A DNA stretch of 10,221 nt from Larix sibirica. Its lineage: Eukaryota; Streptophyta; Pinopsida; Pinales; Pinaceae. Below the pieces are notes generated by a model. The model worked only from the letters and a program-made list of their open reading frames with translations, had not been told where the DNA came from and did not search any database. The stretch lies in assembly GCA_004151065.3 (NCBI GenBank), contig NWUY0300002047.1, positions 49,087 to 59,307 on the forward strand. The letters run 5' to 3'. This document shows, in pieces, positions 6,788 to 10,221 of this stretch. Numbering within the stretch: the first letter of the stretch is position 1; every line of letters begins with the position of its first letter. Position numbers and translations under genes: made by a program.

Positions 6788-7141
6788 TGACGATCCCCGT
6801 CACTAACACCCAAAAATGCACCTGAATTTTTTTTATATGCAACTGGGTATAATTAAAACTGCATATATATTTTTAAGATTGCTTACTGCATATAATATAC
6901 ACAATCTCCACATGCTACTGAAAATGGTAGTTTTCAGTAGTGGCCCATTCAAATCAGAAAACAGAGACATTACCGGAAGTGCTAACTTTTGGTAGCAACC
7001 TTCATACAGAATAGGAAACAGGGACACTACCGAAAGTCGGAGTTTTCTATAGCGAACCACACAAAATGGAAAAACAGGGGCGCTACTAAAAGTCATAGTT
7101 TTCTGTAGCGACCCACACAAGATGGAAAAACAGGGTTTCAA
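6788..7141 (-). mobile_element. 5' LTR, inner portion; outer end not located (copy 2)
   Basis: This is the counterpart of 1677-2030. Two of the ten substitutions between copies (6861, 6879) lie here and a third (7150) just outside, while the neighbouring leader and gag have none. Confidence 0.65.
6915..7138. repeat. Four degenerate ~56-bp tandem units, each headed by a stem-loop (copy 2)
   Basis: Units are at 6915-6969, 6970-7026, 7027-7082 and 7083-7138, with no base differing from copy 1 inside the array. Confidence 0.88.
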
Positions 7142-8427
7142 GAAACCTGGCCATAAGGAATTCCCATTTCACAAGGGCCAATATTCACTCTTGAACTCAG
7201 TTAACACACGGATTTGCATCCGATACCACTAATGCTAATGCTCTATGTGCACCATGAACTTGAGATATCCTTCAAGTTATAAAAGAGATTAATGACGCGA
7301 AGGCTACGGGTAACCAATGGTCTTAGGCCTGTTCTTAAATATTATTCAACTCCTGAGTTCAAATATTCCCAATTTCATATTAAACCATGATATACTAAAA
7401 CGTTTTGCTATTATTCAAGCTAGGTGGTTTCAACATTTCTTCAATCATATTGTGTGTATACAATGGAGTTGGCCTTCTACAAGATATTCAAATGACGCAT
7501 AGCTAAACCGGAGACAAACTTCTAAGGAAAAATACTACCAGAAAAGTATATATCCGTTCAACGCTTTGGTTAAGAAACCATTAGCTAGGACATTCTAACA
7601 GTGGTTTTCCATTGCATTTTTCTCTAAGCATGGTCACAGAATTTCTGCAAGAATTTTAATCCTCACAACGATCCATACTGAATATTTTTCATGTAACATA
7701 GACTCTTATGAAAGATTATAGATTGGTTACAATTAAGCATTCAAATTGCAAGAAATGGATAAAACAGAGCAGGGCACACTCTTAACATAACTTAACTTAA
7801 CAATTGGCTACAGGAAAATCAAATTCTACTCCTCATAAACAAACAGAGCTACAGAAATTTGAATTGGATTTTGTGTTTGACAAAAGTGAACGTCCTAAGA
7901 ATGTCCAGAACTTAATCAACAGGAATAATGTTTCTGAAAGACTTCTTTGGCACCTTTTGCTAAGCATTTTGCATATAGTGTTGATAATGAGTCTTGAACA
8001 AAGGAATTGGCAAAGGAACCTACAGCGATTTCATATGCCTTCAATGACTTGGAGATTCAATACAAGAAAATTCTGAATAGGCATTGGGCTTAGCAAGTGA
8101 ACATTCTGACAACTGGATTTCTCAAGACTTGAGAATTTGGCAAAAGAGTGAATCTCGCTTCTATAATAAACTTGGATAGTTAACACCATAACAGTTTCCA
8201 ATTTCACATTTGACTTTATAATTAGTCATACTAGATTCCCAGTTTTCATAAAGGATTTGGTGTTATCACTTCTACCCAATCTCAAGTTTTCCCAAGACCT
8301 AGAAAATGAATACACATAAATCCTCTATTATTTAAGGCTTGGAATGCAACACTTCCATCCTTTTGATTGTTATATAAAATTTATGCATGCTATGAATATA
8401 TATATTATCAACACAATCCAAGCATGA

Positions 8428-9062
8428 GAGGTTGTGCCCTCATTCTCCGAGCAAATGGACAATATATACATATATTTCAAATACCAATAATGCAATAGCC
8501 ACGGCTACACCCTTCAGAAGGGTTCGCACTCACTTATTATTTACCAAGAAAACTATATAATTTTACAAGCAATCCAAAGAGCCACTGCTCAAAACAATTA
8601 AAGAAAATTAACTTCCTATAGAAAAGGCAATGCCTTCATCATTTGGTTTCCCTACAACACAATAAACAATAATCTAACTTTAAGGGAAAGACAATGCCCT
8701 TCAAGCGTTATCAAATGAATAGATAGATGCCAACCAAAAAGAGAAGGCAATTCCCTCCAAGCAACAGTCAATCTAGGAGAGGGTAGATGCTCTCCCACTC
8801 AACTCCAATAAGAAGGTAAATATATATAATATATCATGGCAACAAGCTTGCAACCAAATGCAAGAAGGATTGGAGTTGTGCCCTTCTCCTCCATACACAT
8901 GTAATATGCAAAAACCAAAAAAAACATGCCCCTCATCAAACACCAACATTATATATAAATGTAAATACAAAAGCAAAAGGTCACGCCCTTTTCATCCATT
9001 AATAAATAAACAGTGAATTTTCAAACCAGGGAAAAGTGTGCCCTGTAAGAGGGTTGCCCTCT
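8428..9062. repeat. Dispersed series of short GGG/CCC-type hairpins (copy 2)
   Basis: I saw no difference from the series in copy 1; members lie at +5111 (for example 8509-8523, 8776-8795, 8975-8992 and 9048-9062). Confidence 0.65.
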
Positions 9063-10221
9063 CATCATCTGCATTTAGTATTAATTAATAAATAAGGAAG
9101 TGTAAACAATATGAAATTAATTCATTCCACAGAATATGACAGAATTAATTCATTCCACGGAACATAACAGAAATTAATTAGGCAAAACAATTGAATTCAA
9201 ATCATAATTGGATTTCCATCAATTTCCCAAGAACATTAACTTGTAATAGAAATTTCTGCAGAAAATTTATCTAAAATTTGCTTGAATGGTGTATCTAGCT
9301 ACCTGTGAGGCATGCTCCTCCTAGCCATAGGCACATTGAGCCCCAATACTCTCAACGCAGATGCCACCCCGAAGCTAGGACCAAGAAATTCACCAAGACC
9401 ACTCAAGATTTTTCCCTGAAACAACTGAGCATTCACCCAATCCCACACCAGCAGCAAAAATTCAAGGAATAAAACCAGAACATGGCTACAACCAATTCAA
9501 TTTTAAATATTGCAATCCTTCTCCCAATGTAAATTCATCAAGCACAGCCATGGATCAACCCATACATACGCACCATGACATCAATGCCAAAATTTCTACT
9601 AAAAAAGACCAACACCAACCACCATTCTTTGGTCATTGCTCACAGGCAGAGTCACCCAACCTCCACCAATAATGAGCAAAATCGTATGGTTTTAACAAGG
9701 TTTCAGGCTTCAAAGTTTTATCCAGTAGTTCGTACCATCCAATTTCTAGAGCTTGGTTTCCAAAAGTGTTAAGGTACACATGTAATCGAATTTCCTCCTC
9801 CAACCTTAGTTTTGTTTTGCATGAAACTTTTGACCCACGTGGGCTCTCTCCCAAGAGACCACCACCCACTCATATGAATTGGTCACTTAAGCACCCACTT
9901 AGGTTCTAAGCCATGATTAAGGCTTAAACAAAGTTTAAGGGGATTTAAAAAAGGATTACTTTTAAACATATAAAAGTCACTTTTTGGCTTTTAAGACCAG
10001 GGTCATCTAACTTGGCTCGTGGGTCCTCTCCATAACCCCTTACTCTCGTTGGTGAATGAATTGGTCCACCATACTCTTTTAGCGCTCCGCCTCATGTGCA
10101 ACCAGTTATGTGTTTTTAATTATCAAGTTATATGTTTTTAATTATCAAATAAAACTATGCATGTAGATGGTCACATGTTCCAGCCTACAGGCTACTTAGC
10201 TTAATATTTACAACATGTACA

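Larger units (their letters stand above)
5112..10221. repeat. Long direct repeat, copy 2 (5110 bp)
   Basis: This is the second copy of bases 1-5110, of equal length, ending on the last base of the window. Its ten differences are at 6861, 6879, 7150, 9704, 9715, 9720, 9723, 9724, 9739 and 9772. The first three lie in the LTR-side region and the other seven form a tight cluster near the right end. The retrotransposon gag, primer-binding site, LTR inner end and hairpin series show no differences beyond those listed. Confidence 0.97.

Noticed and set aside
9575-9772. Open frame of 65 codons present only in copy 2
   Set aside because: It arises because one substitution (9704) removes a stop present in copy 1; it contains no recognisable content.
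1-10221. A doubled circular virus or plasmid genome
   Set aside because: No replication or capsid genes are present, the content is a dead retrotransposon fragment in plant-like DNA, and the copies are not identical.

Overview
This looks like plant nuclear DNA, AT-rich and made of repeats. It contains no intact gene that I can support. The most obvious feature is large-scale: bases 1-5110 and 5112-10221 are two copies of one 5110-bp sequence, joined head to tail by a single undetermined base (n, 5111). By eye the copies differ at ten substitutions and no indels. Every feature at position x recurs at x+5111.

Each copy, read on the minus strand (right to left), carries the 5' part of a Ty3/gypsy-type LTR retrotransposon. 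In element order: an LTR whose inner end is placed at 1677; a primer-binding site matching plant initiator tRNA-Met (1660-1671, extended match to 1649); a leader (1395-1659); and a decayed gag reading frame starting at 1394. Gag has an N-terminal coiled-coil-like stretch, a Retrotrans_gag-type domain and two CCHC zinc knuckles. The sequence reaches the lead-in to the aspartic protease and stops at position 1. The rest of pol, the polypurine tract and the other LTR are absent. Gag has many in-frame stops and about three frameshifts, identical in both copies, so it is a pseudogene that decayed before the copies separated.

Right of the LTR inner end the sequence is non-coding and rich in small repeats: four degenerate ~56-bp tandem units, each starting with a stem-loop (1804-2027); a long dispersed series of short GGG/CCC-type hairpins (3317-3951); a 28-bp tandem duplication (4004-4059); a 22-bp tandem duplication (4994-5037); and a G-box palindrome (4723-4732). 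How much of 1677-5110 is LTR and how much is flank cannot be decided, because the outer LTR end and target-site duplication are not visible. Two stretches look faintly coding (plus 2690-3021, minus 4191-4385) but I could not identify them.

The copies begin and end exactly at the window ends, have equal length and are separated by one n. This favours two near-identical contigs (haplotypes, assembly bubble arms or paralogs) joined in scaffolding, although a recent real tandem duplication is possible. I found no sign of a new gene system. The items most worth checking are the duplication itself, a dense cluster of differences between copies, the hairpin arrays and the stem-loops around the primer-binding site.
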